A stretch of 64,000 nt of DNA from Batillaria attramentaria. Lineage: Eukaryota > Mollusca > Gastropoda > Batillariidae. The notes below the pieces were generated by a model. That model did no database searches, was not told the origin of the DNA, and worked only from the letters and a program-made list of their open reading frames with translations. Of the stretch, positions 22,768-33,432 are shown in pieces (position 1 is the first letter of the stretch; every line of letters starts with the position of its first letter). The translations under genes were made by a program, and so were the position numbers. The stretch is from the NCBI GenBank assembly GCA_018292915.2, contig JACVVK020000088.1:1493501-1557500 (forward strand), read 5' to 3'.

Positions 22768-23544
22768 GTGGTACGTGCAGAGTCATTTCCCCACGTGTGC
22801 TAATCTTCTCATTTATACAATGTTTGTCGTGTTTGTCTGAGAGGCGGATCGGTTTTTCCCTTGCGTCGGTCCGCCTGTGGATAGGTAACCTAGTCTGGAA
22901 GCTGGATATTAATCGGTGTTAGCCACATCTTGGTCTCCGGCACTAGTGACAGTAATTTGGACGTAACATGATGTCACTGTGTCTATTTTGGGCGTAAAGT
23001 TTGTGAGGGCGGCTGCAGGCCGGGCTTACCCTGCGCCTTTAGACTCGAACGAGGGAAAGTGAATTTGCCGATCAGCTGAGCGTGCCATGGCGGCGACTTC
23101 CGATAAACTAGAGCGGGTAATGTGCTGGAAGGCGCTCTTCGTGCCAAGGAGACAGACAGACGGCGGAGTCTTTGATCACGTCTCCGTCGCGTTACTGCCA
23201 GACCTCATCAACACTTAGTCTCATGTGTGACGGACGTTGCCTGTCCTCTCGTCAGCACCTTGCCGATCTGTTGACGTGAGTGAGTATTGTTATTGTAGTA
23301 GGCGTGGTGGACTCGCTGGACGTGCTGACTGCATCTGTATTGTAGCTCAGCCTGGTGATAATAAACAATTAGTATTCCGCCTGGTACGTTTAACTTTACA
23401 GTGAAACACAAACACCGGACAGGTCTAGTAGGTAAAATAATTTTTCTTTTGAATTCGATGGTACTGCTATGCAGCCGGAAGTGGTTTTGCCTAGATCATG
23501 TCAAGAAACAATACATACCAGCGCATCAGTCTTCACTGGAGAGC

Positions 23545-23595
23545 CTTACGTGGTGGAAAAAAGGACGTTAAACTCCCAAACACCCACCCCCACCC
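23545..23595 (+). mobile_element. SINE family A tail fragment (51 bp), 5'-truncated insertion
   Basis: Only TACGTGGTGGAAAA...GGACGTTAAACTCC and the (CCCA)n end are present. TCACTGGAGAGC (23533-23544) and TCACTCGAGAGC (23596-23607) form a 12-bp duplication with one mismatch, so this is an insertion and not a broken remnant. Confidence 0.85.
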
Positions 23596-25201
23596 TCACT
23601 CGAGAGCTGTGAGTGAAGAATTGCGTCTTCGTCCAGCGCCAACACTGCTTCGTTTCAGTTCAGTTCTTTGCTCCCAAACGAAAACTAATAAAGCATCGTT
23701 CGCTGTCAACTTACTGCCAGCCTTCAGTAGGCTTTCCGCATTTGCTGTGCACAAGTACAGTTACAGGAATTTTGGCAGCAGCGTACAGTCGGTTATCTAG
23801 TAGGAGTATTCCATTTACTTTTATGACGGAGAGGAGCGGTGAGCTATCGCGAATCTAATGACACTTCATTTTTCCCTGCTCTGACAAAAACGCTTCACTC
23901 AGACTTACCTGCTGTGGAGCGTCTTAACCTGTTACTTTTTTGGCCACCGGTCGGACTGTACCGCCTTGAAGTAGTTACATATATATATACCTGCCCAAAC
24001 ATGTAGCTTCAGAATTAGCAACAACTCAATCCGCACCGTTCTTCCGAGAGCACTCCTTTCTGCTGCAGTCCCACATTAGTCCCCACCCCACCCCCTCTCC
24101 TTAACCCTCTCCCCGCCCCCTTTGAAGTCGCAAGTGTTTACCTACGTTTATCTCCGTGCTCTTGAAGCGGTCGCGGGGGGTTATGGCCACGGTCATAATT
24201 CCCAGCAGTGGTTGGCCAGTGGTCAGGGCAGATGGTCCCAGCAGGACGGCCGTAACTGTTTCCAGGCCTTGCCCAGTCTTCTGTGGACCCCTGGCCCGAC
24301 CCTTGCCCAGTCTCCTGCGGACTCCAGCCTGGCGTCCCGCCGCTAATTACAGACCAGCGGTCACCCGCTCCTCACTTGAGTGAGAAACAATTTAAAGCCA
24401 TCAGGGCAGCGCGGGCCGGTCATTGATTTAATACGATAGTAGCCCGGCTCAGAGCGACTAGACTACCAAGCTCCGTCTGACGCACAGAGGGAACTGGTGT
24501 ATACAAAACATAGCCAGTAAGTACCGATTACACGCTCTTTTTTATGCGGCGAGGTGTGAACTGTCTGCTGGGGCTGGGAGACCTTATGATCATTTTCCGT
24601 GTACATGCATTTTTGTCGTCACTGCCTCTGCAAATAATTTTCTTTTACGGTGTCATGGTGCCGTAACAGTGGCTGTGTACGCAGGATGCACCACAATATA
24701 CCGGCTGAACTCCTTTTGGCGCCGTACACTTTGAATGCCGTTGCCACAGTGGGTTCGCGTCGGTGGTAGGTGGGGATTGTAATTTCCACGGCATTACCGC
24801 TCGGCTTTCCCTCTCAATCTTACCAGACTGTTTCTTATTGCGCACCAGTAGGTTATAAATGTTCTTATTTTTCCCGCTCACTCTCTGTCTCTTTTCTTGT
24901 AGTGGATGTTTTGTTATTTTGGGATCTCCTTAGTGAAGGTTCTGGATTTCTTGACTGGCTGAGTCACAGTGAGTGTTTTACAGGAAGAATTTTACGATTC
25001 CCGTTTTGTTCTGATGAAACTGAACCAGTCTTTAATAATGATACTAATAGTAATATTTATAGGGCGCCTATCCCCGGGGAACGAGCTCTAGGCGCCTTAC
25101 AATCTAAAACCGAAGTAAAAACAAACAAACAAACAAACAAACATTAAAAACAACCCATTCACTCAATGTACACTACGTAAGAACAACTAAAAAAGTAAAA
25201 G

Positions 25202-25203
<2 letters not shown>

Positions 25204-25258
<55 letters not shown>
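25204..25258 (+). repeat. (AC)n microsatellite
   Basis: Uninterrupted AC repeat, preceded by (AAAC)n near 25.12 kb. Confidence 0.98.
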
Positions 25259-25263
<5 letters not shown>

Positions 25264-25984
25264 AGGTTGCAATTCAAAAGCAATCTCCCGGTCATTGTCC
25301 TGCACACTATTTTTATTTCATCAAATATTTATTTCACGCAATAACGATCGAGTTTCCCCTGTCAGCACGGAGCTGTTATGATAGACTTTAGGGAGACTTT
25401 TTCCCTTCGTCACACTTAATTAACAACGCAGTTTCACACGAACCCCCACAAAAACGCTAGCCAACTTCACATGAATAGCTTAGTCCAGGAAAGAGGTGTT
25501 GTATTCTGTAGAAAACACAGTAGCCCCTGGTGGGCAGTTTGACAAAATCAATGAAATTGCGTGTACTTGAAGCCTCAGTTTCGGGCCGTGTGGGCTCAGC
25601 TCTCCCCTCGGTGATCAATAGAAGAAACAGCGTGTAAATGCAGCGACGGGAGGGGAATGTATGTTTTTGCACCTCCAGCCCACGTAGCCGCGGCCAGCCT
25701 ATTGAATCTGTGGCTCCCTCAGTCCTATCGTCTGTCGATGCGGCATTAATTATTAATCTGGAGAAATTGCATCGTCGCCCGAAACTTCAGGGATTGGAAA
25801 TCGCATTTTTTTTTCTGTGAAGGTGAGTGCGGTTGGCTGGAAGTCGGATCGCACTTCATATCTTGATGGAAATTGTTCTCGCCTTCCATTCGGCTAGGTC
25901 TGGTGTTGAATAATGAAGTTGGGCTTTTTGTGTTTTGAATGCCGCTTTAAATAGGATTGCCTCAATCGAATGGAGAAAGAGGAC

Positions 25985-25985
<1 letters not shown>

Positions 25986-26045
<60 letters not shown>
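25986..26045 (+). repeat. (GT)n microsatellite upstream of the first visible plexin exon
   Basis: Uninterrupted GT repeat of 60 bp ending 56 bp before the splice acceptor at 26101. Confidence 0.99.
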
Positions 26046-26048
<3 letters not shown>

Positions 26049-26101
26049 CGGCGTCCCGAAACTCACCAAGTAAACGCTTCTTCCCGTTCTTGTGTTTGCA
26101 G

Positions 26102-26145
26102 GAGTAGCTGCAATGGTGTCCTGACCTCCCACTCGTAGATCAAAG
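26102..26145 (+). other. PlexB: plexin 5' UTR segment of first visible exon
   Basis: A pyrimidine-rich stretch followed by TTTGCAG (AG at 26100-26101) is a good splice acceptor, so the visible exon probably begins at 26102 with 44 nt of leader. One or more untranslated leader exons should therefore lie upstream; I could not identify them. The leader holds a tiny upstream ORF (26113-26124). Its TGA at 26122-26124 is in frame with the main ATG, which fixes the main start downstream of it. Confidence 0.65.
26113..26124 (+). promoter_or_regulatory. minimal upstream ORF (Met-Val-Ser-stop) before plexin start
   Basis: ATG GTG TCC TGA lies 21 nt before the plexin ATG at 26146 and in the same frame. 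The three-codon uORF is plain in the sequence. Reduced or reinitiation-dependent translation of the main frame is an inference from how short uORFs generally act. Confidence 0.5.
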
Positions 26146-26585
26146 ATGGCTGTAGCAGCATCTTCATCGTCCCCGACAAACCATCACCCTCACCCCTGCC
26201 TCCGCTACATCCCCACCCTTCTCATCCTGCTGACCACCTTTCCCCACCTCCCAGTCTTGGTGGATGGGGCGGCGACAGAGACCCCCGCGTCACAAGCCGT
26301 GGTGTCGACATTCGACACTCCGTACGCCTCCTCCAACTTCATCCACCTGACCGTCAACAAGGAGACACAGACTCTGTACATCGGGGCCGTCAACTACCTG
26401 TACAGTCTCTACCCGAACTTGACCCGCTGGCAGAAGGTACAGACGGGGCCCAAGCTGGACAACCCCGAGTGTCCGCCGCCCATGCCGCAGTTCCAGGAAT
26501 GCTCGTCCCCCAAGAAGGAAATGCCCAGCTACAACAAGGCGCTGGTCGTCGACTACGTCAATAAACGGCTCATCGCCTGCTCAAG
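26146..26585 (+). CDS. PlexB: plexin exon with start codon: signal peptide and N-terminal sema domain
   Basis: The exon encodes residues 1-146 plus two bases of codon 147. Residues 1-20 are polar, 21-40 form a hydrophobic signal-peptide core (IPTLLILLT...LPVLVDG), and mature sequence probably begins near Ala42. The sema fold starts at about residue 54; LYIGAVNYLYSL (77-88) is the first blade motif shared by plexins and semaphorins. Cys109 and Cys119 flank a Pro-rich loop, and RLIAC (141-145) matches the conserved plexin strand before the next Cys. Asn91-Leu-Thr is a glycosylation sequon. The start at 26146 is supported by an in-frame TGA at 26122 and by the signal peptide. The donor is TCAAG|GTCAGT, leaving phase 2. 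Reading beyond the donor gives about 18 intron-encoded residues and then a stop. Confidence 0.93.
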
Positions 26586-27124
26586 GTCAGTTACTTTACA
26601 GGCATTCCTTATTCTTGCAGTCTTAGTCATTTTGAGTCGATAATTTCAGTCAAGTGGACAGGGTGACAGGTTTTTCCTTTTTCTTTTTCTCCATTGTCTG
26701 AAACGAAGGTGCAAGCATTTCCCAAACGGGTTACGGCTTATTTCTGCTCATCTGGCGTGGCGGCAGGTTGATGCAGCTCAGAGGTTCATCGACCTTACAC
26801 TGTCGCCTGCCTTCTTGTCTGGTAGGTTGGGTGGGTATTTGGGGGCTGAACGTCCTTTTTCACCACATAAGGGTGATATATCAAAGACGGGGCAACGGTG
26901 AAAAAGCCAGCACAAATATTTGGCCTCAGCCGGGATACTTCTTGTCTGGTAGAGTATGTATGCCATTATTATGTCGTGCCTCAAATGTGAAATTGCCTAA
27001 TTCATGAACTAGGCAGTGGCTTTGCCTAAATTATGAATTAACCAGCACGTAAATTGCTTAAAATGTGAAATGATTTTGAAGAGTTGCCTGTTTCATGGAC
27101 AACTGACGCTTGTTCCTGTTGCAG
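26586..27124 (+). other. plexin intron 1 (539 bp)
   Basis: GT...AG intron. It contains a 5'-truncated SINE in minus orientation with a perfect 15-bp target duplication, and otherwise AT-rich unremarkable sequence. Confidence 0.85.
26826..26937 (-). mobile_element. SINE family A copy, 5'-truncated, in plexin intron 1
   Basis: Reading the minus strand, the copy has the family body (CCAAATATTTGTGC, GTTGCCCCGTC, GATATCACCC) and the GACGTTCAGC-type tail, but it stops near the B box and lacks the tRNA head. CTTCTTGTCTGGTAG is repeated perfectly at 26811-26825 and 26938-26952, a 15-bp target-site duplication. This is typical of LINE-mobilised, 5'-truncated insertion. Confidence 0.9.
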
Positions 27125-27416
27125 CCTGTTCCACGGGTTTTGTGAGAAGCGGGACCTGAATGACATCGAGAAGGCGGACGTGCCGAGTTACGTGCCCGTG
27201 GTGGCCAACAACAAGAACGCGTCCACTGTGGCCTACATCGCCCCGGGCCCGGCGGACAGCATGAGCAAAGTCCAGCCTAATGTGCTCTACGTCAGTGTCT
27301 CGTGGTCCCGGACCGGCCAGACCATCTGGAGGGAGAGAGTACCGGCTTTCGCCAGCAGGAACCTTGACGACTTCGATCTGGCGTACAAGGACAACTTCCG
27401 CCAGACTCATATCAAG
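27125..27416 (+). CDS. PlexB: plexin exon: sema domain, second visible coding exon
   Basis: Acceptor TTGCAG ends at 27124; the first base completes Ser147, and the exon ends with ATCAAG|GTGGGA in phase 0, giving residues 147-244. It reads SLFHGFCEKRDL, the plexin counterpart of the conserved 'G-S-x-x-Q-G-x-C' element, then VANNKNASTVAYIAPGP, which resembles the 'VAAND...STV' block of plexin-B sema domains. An NAS sequon lies in this block. The end (NLDDFDLAYKDNFRQTHIK) leads into the next blade. Codon use is rich in C/G third positions, unlike the AT-rich introns on either side. Intron 2 follows at once with a long GT tract beginning 14 bp inside the donor. Confidence 0.93.
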
Positions 27417-27428
27417 GTGGGATTTGAG

Positions 27429-27486
<58 letters not shown>

Positions 27487-27535
27487 CTCTGTGTGTGTGT
27501 GTGTCTGTGTGTGTGTGTGTGTCTGTGTGACTGTG

Positions 27536-27575
<40 letters not shown>

Positions 27576-27701
27576 TGTGAGAGAGAGAGAGAGAGAGAGT
27601 TGACATTATGATGCATGCCGTGTTCAGTAATTCACCAAGCCAACCACACTCTCATTTGGACGGAATAACAAATGAACAAATCCATTTCCTTTCAATCGCA
27701 G
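27417..27701 (+). other. plexin intron 2 (285 bp), mostly GT repeat
   Basis: Short GT...AG intron; about 170 of its 285 bp are an imperfect GT tract ending in GA repeats (27430-27599). The acceptor-side 100 bp is ordinary sequence. Confidence 0.85.
27430..27599 (+). repeat. compound (GT)n/(GA)n microsatellite in plexin intron 2
   Basis: Long GT runs interrupted by CT and GACT variants, ending in (GA)n. It begins 14 bp after the exon 2 donor, so every GT in it is a potential cryptic donor and UG-rich RNA lies directly beside the real one. Confidence 0.98.
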
Positions 27702-28175
27702 ATTGAGATTCAGCAGCTGGAGTCGTTTCCAGTGAAGTATCTGTACGGGTTCAGCTCGGATGGCTTCAGCTACATGATCACCATCCAGAAGCGTAGTGCT
27801 AACAGTGAGGAGTACATCTCCAAGATCTTCCGCGTTTGTCAGAACGACCGCAACTTCTACTCCTACGTGGAAGTGGAGCTCAGGTGTTCTGACCAGGACA
27901 CGGAGTACAATCTAGTGCAGGCGGCGTTTCTGGGCAAGTCCGGGAAGAAACTGGCCCAGGACTTGACGATCCCCACAACAGAGGACGTTCTGTACACTGT
28001 GTTTTCTAAAGGACACGATTCCTCTTCCGTCCCGACCTCGGAGTCGGCGTTGTGTGTGTTCCCTATGCGGGATGTTCGCAGGAAGTTCACGGAGAACATT
28101 CAGAAGTGTTTTGACGGCATTGGGAATACTGGTCCCGACCATATCTCCAAACCACTGAAGTGTCTGAGGAACTCG
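27702..28175 (+). CDS. PlexB: plexin exon: central sema domain
   Basis: Acceptor TCGCAG ends at 27701; the donor is AACTCG|GTAAGT, a consensus 5' splice site. Both ends are phase 0, giving residues 245-402 (158 codons). KYLYGFSSDGFSYMITIQKRS is the hallmark plexin strand pair, followed by FRVCQNDRNFYSYVEVELRC, whose two cysteines form a conserved sema disulphide. YNLVQAAFLGKSG, VLYTVFSKG and SALCVFPMRDVRRKF are further plexin signatures in the usual order. A Cys before the junction (KCLRNS) is also conserved. It is the largest exon seen and the strongest evidence for plexin identity. No frameshift or internal stop is present. Confidence 0.95.
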
Positions 28176-29440
28176 GTAAGTACTGAAGTCTGACGTAGGT
28201 TGTGGTCAGCGTCCGTCCACACAGTTACTTTCCTTTTGTTCGTTTGTTTGGTGGGTGGGTGGGTGGTTCCGTGTGAGATCGATTCTCACAAAGCTTTTGG
28301 TATGTGTTTACCTGTCCGTAGGTTCTTACGTTCAAGTCATAGGACAGACAGAGACGTTACATGTTTCTCTCTCACTGTTTCGCTGTCTGATGTGACCCCT
28401 CCCCCCCTCCTCTTGTCGCCTTCAGACGGGTGGAATCATTTGTAGCAGTGTCTGTGTGTCTGTCCTGGTGTCATGTATATATATATATGTGCTTTTGTCT
28501 GTAGACAGATCAAGTTTATGAGTCTTGTCTCAGTTTTGAGGAGGGTTACGTGTCTGTTACGAGAGTCTTGTCCACGTTTTGTGGACACGACTACCCTGCT
28601 ATCCACTGCATTAGTCGCAGGTTCCTTCTTCTCTCTGTTGGCATTGGCAGTTACATTTATTACAATCTCAGTCTGGGAATGTCGCTGATTTTGAACGCAG
28701 CATGACATCGTCTGAGGCAGTACAAGCAGGCATTTTCTATTGATTGGATTGGATTGGATTCAGTGCAATAAACGGGAGTGAACGCCTCACAGCAGAATGC
28801 AGCCTGTTGGTAGGAAAATGGTGCAGTTCGTTTTGGGGATTATCGTCATTGTCGTTAACGTCATCACCAAGACCGAGGGTAGCTACGAGTAGCTTAGTTG
28901 GGAAGTCAGTGTCCTTTGTTGTTTTGTGGCAGGCCGTCAATGAAAGGGTGTTCAGAAACAGATTGCCTTTGCATCTCCACATAGGTGAAAGTGATACGTG
29001 GGCGTATTCGTTAACATTGTCCCATGTTACAGTATGCACGCATGGGCACGTACTTACCTCTACAGGTCACGACCCCCACTTTGTTCATGCATACATGTGT
29101 AGGGCAATAGACAGTAATTATGCATATAAAGGACAGTGGTAATGTCAGATGAGGGAATTCTATTTAAGCGCACACTTGTTGCTGTCCCTGTCCCGTCCCC
29201 CGCCCAGCAGCTTACCGACACCACTCCACCCCCACAATGACGGATTCGTCACGAGACGCCTATTTACTCAAGCGACATATTATATTTTTTTTGCACAGGT
29301 AAGATAAGAAACAACTGTGCCAAAAATACAACGCAAGGTTGCGTTTAATGTGCAAAAGAGAGAGCACGTCGCATTCCTCGCATGGTCTCCCCGCCCTCGC
29401 TCTCTTACATTCCTTCGTGGCTTCTCCGGAGTTGCAGTGA

Positions 29441-29476
29441 GGGTAGGGGGGGGGGGGGGTTGGGGGGGGGAGGGGT
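29441..29476 (+). repeat. G-rich tract
   Basis: Two G runs separated by TT, then AGGGG; able in principle to form a G-quadruplex. Confidence 0.9.
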
Positions 29477-30151
29477 GACACCTGGGGCGGGGAGGGGACG
29501 TTACAGCTCTTTTTGCTGTTGTGACAAATGTTACTGAACGTTGCGGCGGTGAAGTGACTATCATTTTACTGGCTCTGGCTGTGACCTGACCGCAAACACC
29601 GCTGACGCCTCCAGTCATCTGTGACGAGCTACTTCTGTAATGTCGTGCTCCAGCTTGGCGTAGGTCACTAGGTGGGCCCGTTTGCAGACATTCTTTTCGG
29701 CCGAGATTGGGCAGTTAGATAAGGAAACGGACAACCGAGTCAAGGACACGCATAAGGCGTTGCCAAAACACAAGAATCAGTAACAGTCACCTTTTTTCGG
29801 AGTGGGGGTGATGGAAGGAGGTGATGGTTGGGGAGGGGGGGGGGCTGTCAGTATCACCACACGCAAATATTGGAGGCCAATGGTAAATGTGACACTGTAT
29901 TCGTAGAATGAAAAATTCATAGCCAGCTCCGACACAGTTGCATTTTTTTTTTTACGACAGTCGTGGGCCGAATTCAAGCAATTAGATACGCCGCAGAAAC
30001 ACTAGCAGTCAGTGTTATAAACTTTACGCAGCAGTTTCCACTTCCATCATACTACATTTGCATTTGTTTGATTACTATCGCTTCCCGTGACGCCCGTAAA
30101 CAAGGACGTGTGCGTATCAGTGGAATAAATCAGTCAAAGGTGGAACACTTA

Positions 30152-30578
30152 CAGTCTTCACAAAACGTTAAGGACCAGTCAACTTAATGGGTGACAGTTT
30201 CAATAAATCAGAAAAAATAAACGAATAAGATTTTTCCCGTAAAATTCGGTAGCAAGGTTAAGGGGTAATTAGTGAACATGGCGACCTCTGTGTGGATGGC
30301 ACGTGCGCGTCACACAGCATGCTTGGCGCGTTTGAAAATCTGCAATTTCGGCAAAACTAGACCGAGTTTCAGTGTTCAGTGAGCGATACCTGGGGCTTTC
30401 TGCACGGCAAAAATGAGATGCAGGTCAAAGAATGCATCCCTGGTTATGAACTGTGCTCATTTGTTTGCCTACAGAAGCCGCCGTTTCAGCGATGTTCAGC
30501 ACTACACCAGCATGCCACCACGACAAAAGTTGAATGATATATAATTTGCAAGTGGTCCTTAACTTTTTGTGAAGGCTG
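30152..30578. mobile_element. Tc1/mariner-type MITE, 427 bp, in plexin intron 3
   Basis: Terminal inverted repeats: CAGTCTTCACAAAACGTTAA on the left and CAGCCTTCACAAAAAGTTAA read inward from the right, both continuing GGACCA (24 of 26 identical). TA dinucleotides flank both ends (30150-30151 and 30579-30580), the Tc1/mariner target duplication. At 427 bp with no transposase frame, it is a non-autonomous element. Confidence 0.88.
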
Positions 30579-30700
30579 TACATTGCCACGCACTACTGTC
30601 CTCCAGACAAACACACCAGTTTCAGAAACTGCCACTACGAGCGTGAATGGGATGTAAGATCTACAGTTTTTACAGCTTCCCTAATTCCTTCACCATTACC

Positions 30701-30960
30701 GTAAAACACCCAGGACTTTTACGTTTTTGCTCATTACTCTCTCATTTTTCGTGTTTTGATACTTCAGGTATCCCTCGAGCAGACTTAGGACTACCGCACA
30801 ACCTCAATATCCCAAGAAAAACGATGCAATAAACAGTGTTCCATGACTGGTACATGTAGTCGATGATCCGGGTGAAACACGTCCAGTTACTTCTACGGTT
30901 TTGCTCATTACTCTTTCATTTTTCAAACTTATGTTTTGAGACATCATGTATTCCTCGTTC
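30701..30960 (+). repeat. imperfect direct duplication (80-90-bp copies) in intron 3
   Basis: TTTTTGCTCATTACTCTCTC and TTTTGCTCATTACTCTTTCA lie in two similar blocks beginning near 30701 and 30872, each continuing ATTTTTC...GTTTTGA...TCCCTCG/TTCCTCG. Confidence 0.65.
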
Positions 30961-31039
30961 CAAGTGGTTGTGGATTTTTGCCTGTGTGAGCTGTAGTGAG
31001 TGCCTGGCACCCCACCTCGTACGAATCATAAGTTTCAGA

Positions 31040-31194
31040 GGGGGGGGGGAGTGTCTGGGAGTTTAACGTCCTTCTCCACCACATAAGGGTGATATCAAGG
31101 ACGGGGCAACGACAAAAAGGCTAGCACAAATATTTGGCCCCAGCCGGGATTCGAACTCACGAGCCGAGCATTGAAAGTCCAACGCCGTAGCAGG
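31040..31194 (-). mobile_element. SINE family A copy in plexin intron 3, slightly 5'-truncated
   Basis: On the minus strand it carries the B box (GAGTTCGAATCCCGGC), body and GACGTTAAACTCCCAGACAC tail, but the head is lost upstream of about the A box. A perfect 10-bp duplication AAGTTTCAGA lies at 31030-31039 and 31195-31204. Confidence 0.9.
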
Positions 31195-32641
31195 AAGTTT
31201 CAGACCTCGTACGGAAATGGTTAACTCTGCAACGTTTGCCGTGAAAGCGTATGCAGCATTCATTTGATTTCTCGGAAAGAAAAAAAAAATAAAGAGAAAG
31301 TGGCTTCCAAAAAGTTCAGATACGTCTTTAAAACACTGACGATCGATAACAGGATCTGTTCGCTTTCTGAGTGAGATGAAATTGGACACAGGAAGCTGGT
31401 GGGATGAAGCCAGTTTGGATGTAAAAGTCATCGCAAACGTGGACTAGAAGCGATCGATTTTGGCCTGTTTCAGCAGCTATTGTGCCAAGACATGGGGTCT
31501 TTGAAGTGAACACTATTTTTGTTGTGCGCACGGCGCATAGCGCAGCGGATGGAATAGAGCGAGGGAGCCTTGATTGAGAGAAACCGCGGAAAGAGAACGT
31601 GTGCGGGACACATCGGCAATCTGTTTCACATGCCATAAATGTCACCGGCTACTGTGTTTTGGCTTCAGTCAGCTGAACGCAAGCCTGTCTGTGTATGTAT
31701 TTGTGTACGTGTCTTAGTCGTGTGATGCTAGACGTCACCAGTACAACTCAGAACGATCTTTGTGTCTAAATATGGTAGCAGTGGGGCCTTCAAGTCGGTG
31801 CAAATCATTAGGCGGGTAACAGACACCATTGATCAAAACGAAGTGTAAATCAGGGGAAAAAAAAGGGTAAGGTGCTGATTGCCGTGTAATTTACACTCGA
31901 GCCACCCCCACCCCACCATTTCCTCCCGGTGTTATGTGATTATATCCTTAGTTGCATAGAAGACTGCTGACCCTGAACACACGTTTCCTGTGCGGGAACC
32001 GACAATCTGGAACAAACCGAACCTAAAACAGGGCCCGTGTGAACCAAACCAACAAAGCTGCAAAGTCAGCACTGAGGAGATTACTAAGAGAGTGGGGTGG
32101 AGCGTGTATGGGATTTTCCGAGTGCAGGACTATCATCTTGAACAGAACTGCACTCAAATGAACTAGAACAGATTGCCGATAGGCCCCCAAGTTTGGAAGC
32201 TGTCTTGGAAGGAAAAAAGGATCGATTTTTGGAGCTCTTCAGACATCTCAAGCGCCTTTTGCTTGGGAATCAAAGGGCGTGTCATGGGTTTAGCGTGGCC
32301 TGTTTCATTAGCCTGTAGTGCGGCACGAGGACTTCATGGGCCGTTTAATTAAGGAAGGTTTTGTCAGTTAGTTGGCAAGTGCTCACCGAGGAGCACCGTG
32401 ATGATGTCAGCAAGATAGCTACACACCATGTTCGTGTGACAGATTGAAGAAGTAAAGTGAGGCTGAGAATTCCAGGTTATGCATGGAGGGTTTGAAGTCC
32501 TTGGTGGTTGGGATGCAGTCTGAGATAGGGCGGAGGAGAAGTGGATAGAGCTCGTTGTAGGTTGCCTGACAAACGTAACAAGCCATCGACGTATCGGAAC
32601 AAATTTGAAAGGATTGTGCTTGGCGAAGATGTGGGGGTAAA

Positions 32642-32814
32642 CGGGTGGGTGGGTTGTCTGCATGAGGGTTTAACGTCCCTTTCCACCACGTATGGGTGAT
32701 CACAAAGACAGGGGCAACGAGAAAAAGGCCAGCACAAATATTCAGCCAGAGCCTGGATTCTAACTCACGACCCGACCATTCAAAGTCCAACGCTCTACCG
32801 CTCAGCTGTGCCGG
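32642..32814 (-). mobile_element. SINE family A, near full-length copy in plexin intron 3
   Basis: Minus-strand head (CCGGCACAGCTGAGCGG), B box (GAGTTAGAATCC), body and GGACGTTAAACCCTC tail ending in (CCCA)n. Diverged from the other copies; no clear target duplication seen. Confidence 0.85.
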
Positions 32815-33243
32815 AACCCTATTGTGGGGGCGGGACGTGTATACCTGTCTATGTCATTATTATTATAATCATATGGCCGTTCAAACTAATCAAGAAAACT
32901 GCCCGTTGCTGTACGTTATCGTTCTGTGTATTGTTCTCAGTACAGTGACACCGCACGTTCTTGCACTTGCGAAGTCTTGATAGCAGCTGCATTTTGTGCG
33001 ATGCAAATCAGTGGTGGTGATGGTGGTAGTAGTTATTTCGTTAGAACGAGAAAAATCATTTGTATAGGTTGCAGTCAGTGTCTGTCTCTTGGGCCAGCAT
33101 CAAGCTACATGTAGTTGCTTGGGACTTTCAAAGACCCTTTTTCATTCATGTTATTGATGTCATCAGTTCGCAAGTGAAAGAAAAGTTTGAAAACTCACTT
33201 TGTGCCTTTGTGTAACAGTTGGTTTTGTTTGTGTTGTGTGCAG

Positions 33244-33432
33244 CAAACAAGGATCTCGGACGACTACTGCGGGACATCTGACGTGAACCAGCCGATCGGG
33301 GGGTCGGATCCTGTGAAGAGCGAGCCCGCACTCAAGTTCCCCTCCAACACTAACGTGTCCGCCATCGCCGTTTCCATCACTGAGGAGTATACTGTCGCCT
33401 TTGTTGGCACCTCAAATGGATGCGTCATAAAG
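33244..33432 (+). CDS. PlexB: plexin exon: late sema domain
   Basis: After a 5.07-kb intron the acceptor TGTGCAG ends at 33243 and the donor is ATAAAG|GTATTA at 33432; both phases are 0, giving residues 403-465. DDYCG...NQPIGGSDPV is the plexin 'FCG...N.PLG' element; NVSAIAVSITEEYTVAFVGTSNG is the penultimate sema blade, matching the 'T.VAV...TIAFLG.S.G' segment of plexin-B. NVS is a glycosylation sequon. The donor departs from consensus at +4 and +5, which may weaken recognition. Confidence 0.93.

Larger units (their letters stand above)
20491..26101. other. upstream of plexin coding start; repeats, no exon identified
   Basis: Degenerate tandem repeats abut the transposon (20.57-21.19 kb). 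Further on are the 300-bp inverted-end element, (CT)n, a SINE tail fragment, (CA)n and (GT)n. The untranslated first exon of plexin may be here or further upstream; I could not pick it out. Confidence 0.55.
28176..33243 (+). other. plexin intron 3 (5,068 bp)
   Basis: No further plexin exon seen. It holds G-rich tracts (29.44 kb), a Tc1/mariner-type MITE (30.15-30.58 kb), an imperfect 80-90-bp duplication (30.70/30.87 kb) and two SINE family A copies in minus orientation (31.04 and 32.64 kb). Confidence 0.8.
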
